This document shows positions 5,016 through 5,743 of a stretch of DNA of 5,743 bases, one piece after another. The first letter of the stretch is position 1; every line of letters begins with the position of its first letter. Source of the stretch: CAZYZQ01 sp964652075 (lineage in GTDB: Bacteria; Bacillota; Clostridia; Oscillospirales; Oscillospiraceae); the NCBI GenBank assembly GCA_964652075.1, contig CAZYZQ010000120.1:1-5743 (forward strand), in the 5' to 3' direction. The translations under genes and the position numbers were made by a program. The notes below the pieces were generated by a model that saw only the letters and a program-made list of their open reading frames with translations, made no database searches and was not told where the DNA came from.

Positions 5016-5540
5016 GATGGTCATCTCGCCGTCCCAGAGGACGGCTTCACCCTTGTGAAGCGTTTCGGGGACGTTTAGAATGCGCTGGTTGGACGAGCCG
5101 CGGAAGCGCAGGCGCAGATCCTTCAGCGCCTCGACGAATGCGCCGTCGACGAGCACGTCCAGCTCGGACAGCAATGCCCGCGCGTTGCCGCCGAGACGGC
5201 CGCTCAGAATGTCCGGCTCCAGTGTAAAGCCGGTGTAGCACCAGATGGTCTTGGTGGGGTAGGCGCGGCGCACCTGCCGGCACAGCTCCACGAGCTGCGG
5301 CTGGTTCTCCGGCTCGAACGGCTCGCCGCCGAGCAGGCTCAGCCCCTTGATATAGTCCGGGGCGAGCAGGTCGAGAATTTTTTGCTGCGTCTGCTCTGTG
5401 TAGGGCTCGCCGTAGTGGAAATCCCATGCCTCGGGGTTAAAGCAGCCCGGGCAGTGGTGCGTGCAGCCGGAGACGAACAGGCTGACGCGGACGCCGGGGC
5501 CGTTCGCGACGTCGCAGGGCTTGATGGTTGCGTAATACAT
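5013..5540 (-). CDS. nrdG: Anaerobic ribonucleoside-triphosphate reductase activating protein
   Basis: A 175-residue radical SAM activase that uses a 4Fe-4S cluster and S-adenosylmethionine to place the glycyl radical on NrdD. The cluster-binding CxxxCxxC motif is CTHHCPGC (26-33), preceded by the family's NGPGVRVSLFVSG (13-25) and followed by SLLGGEPFEP (68-77), the GGE motif that contacts the SAM methionine. Further family features are IWCYTGFTLE (99-108) and DVLVDGAFVEALKD (128-141). Size is typical for NrdG and shorter than pyruvate formate-lyase activases. The start ATG (5540-5538) has AAGGGAG at 5547-5553. It lies just downstream of nrdD, as is usual for class III reductase operons, with a terminator-like hairpin in between; the nitrilase gene follows after eleven bases. 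Confidence 0.95.
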   Translation of the reverse strand: MYYATIKPCDVANGPGVRVSLFVSGCTHHCPGCFNPEAWDFHYGEPYTEQTQQKILDLLAPDYIKGLSLLGGEPFEPENQPQLVELCRQVRRAYPTKTIWCYTGFTLEPDILSGRLGGNARALLSELDVLVDGAFVEALKDLRLRFRGSSNQRILNVPETLHKGEAVLWDGEMTI

Positions 5541-5553
5541 GGCTCTCTCCCTT

Positions 5554-5587
5554 AAAAATTGCCCGGGCGGAGCGGCTCCGCCCGGGC
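5554..5587 (-). terminator. Terminator-like hairpin between nrdD and nrdG
   Basis: GCCCGGGCGGAG (5561-5572) pairs perfectly over 12 bp with CTCCGCCCGGGC (5576-5587) around a three-base loop. On the - strand, the direction of nrdD and nrdG, the stem is followed by AA and five T (5558-5554), then at once by the nrdG ribosome site. AT-rich flanks (5555-5560 with 5591-5596) could extend the stem past a three-base bulge. It probably ends part of the nrdD transcripts and lets a fraction through to nrdG and the nitrilase gene, or stabilises the nrdD 3' end. Confidence 0.7.
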
Positions 5588-5624
5588 AGGAATTTTATGT
5601 ACAGGACAAAAGAAGCAGGAAAAA

Positions 5625-5743
5625 TTACAGATGCAGGACGCGGGCCTTGATCTCCTTTGTCTTGCCGACGTTCCAGAAGTTTTCGCCCAGATAGCCGCAG
5701 GTACGGCGGGTAACGTTCATCTTGCGCTGATCCTTGTTGTGGC
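5625..5743 (-). CDS. nrdD: Anaerobic ribonucleoside-triphosphate reductase, C-terminal end
   Basis: Thirty-eight codons and a TAA (5627-5625) are visible; the rest lies past the right edge. The sequence carries the glycyl-radical box of class III ribonucleotide reductase, TRRTCGYLGE, with the radical-bearing glycine encoded at 5696-5694, and ends KTKEIKARVLHL, a typical NrdD C-terminus. The enzyme reduces ribonucleoside triphosphates to dNTPs under strict anaerobiosis after activation by NrdG, which is encoded next. The zinc-site cysteines and the catalytic barrel are outside the window. Identification rests on the glycyl box plus the nrdG neighbour. Confidence 0.93.
   Translation of the reverse strand, partial: HNKDQRKMNVTRRTCGYLGENFWNVGKTKEIKARVLHL

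Noticed and set aside
4210..5058. A + strand open frame of about 282 codons opposite the nitrilase gene
   Set aside because: It is the complement of a gene with an intact Glu-Lys-Cys triad, lacks a ribosome site and has no recognisable domain.
1..5743. CRISPR arrays, insertion sequences, tRNA or rRNA genes, phage or defence modules
   Set aside because: I found no regularly spaced repeats, transposase or integrase motifs, terminal inverted repeats or cloverleaf sequences. dUTPase and SSB can be phage-borne, but here they sit among chromosomal housekeeping genes of the same base composition.

Overview
The window reads as chromosomal DNA from a GC-rich anaerobic Clostridia, most likely of the Oscillospiraceae/Ruminococcaceae type. 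This is inferred from strong AGGAGG-type ribosome sites, TTGCAn-17-TATGAT promoters, a class III (oxygen-sensitive) ribonucleotide reductase operon, and the style of the protein sequences. No database search was possible. There are nine genes, two of them cut by the window edges. I see no mobile elements, CRISPR arrays, tRNAs or rRNAs.

Layout. Positions 1-288 (-) hold the first 96 codons of an aconitase-family hydratase. A divergent regulatory region (289-490) carries one well-formed extended -10 promoter per direction and a 12-bp palindrome. The + strand then carries a DEDDh 3'-5' exonuclease with a zinc-binding module and a very basic tail (491-1453), the adenine glycosylase MutY (1498-2529), and a hotdog-fold PaaI-type thioesterase (2526-2960) overlapping mutY by ATGA. 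On the - strand a two-OB-fold SSB-like protein (2915-3523) converges on the thioesterase, and their 3' coding ends overlap by 46 bp. Divergent from it is dUTPase (3615-4058, +). A strong two-way terminator (4057-4105) separates dut from a - strand run: the nrdD C-terminus (5625-5743), nrdG (5013-5540) and a nitrilase-superfamily amidohydrolase (4117-5001).

Functional theme. Six of the nine genes concern nucleotide supply or nucleic-acid integrity: NrdD/NrdG make dNTPs anaerobically, dUTPase keeps uracil out of DNA, MutY removes A opposite 8-oxoG, and the SSB-like protein and exonuclease handle single strands or 3' ends. The hydratase, thioesterase and nitrilase are metabolic enzymes of unknown exact substrate.

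Most of the window is conventional housekeeping DNA and I do not see a clear new defence or mobile system. The points most worth a second look are architectural. The mutY-thioesterase pair, the antisense SSB-like gene and dut sit in an order that resembles a noncontiguous operon, with no terminator visible at the convergent junction. A terminator-like hairpin between the exonuclease and mutY faces the 'wrong' way. A terminator-like hairpin lies between nrdD and nrdG. The SSB-like protein has two tandem OB folds.
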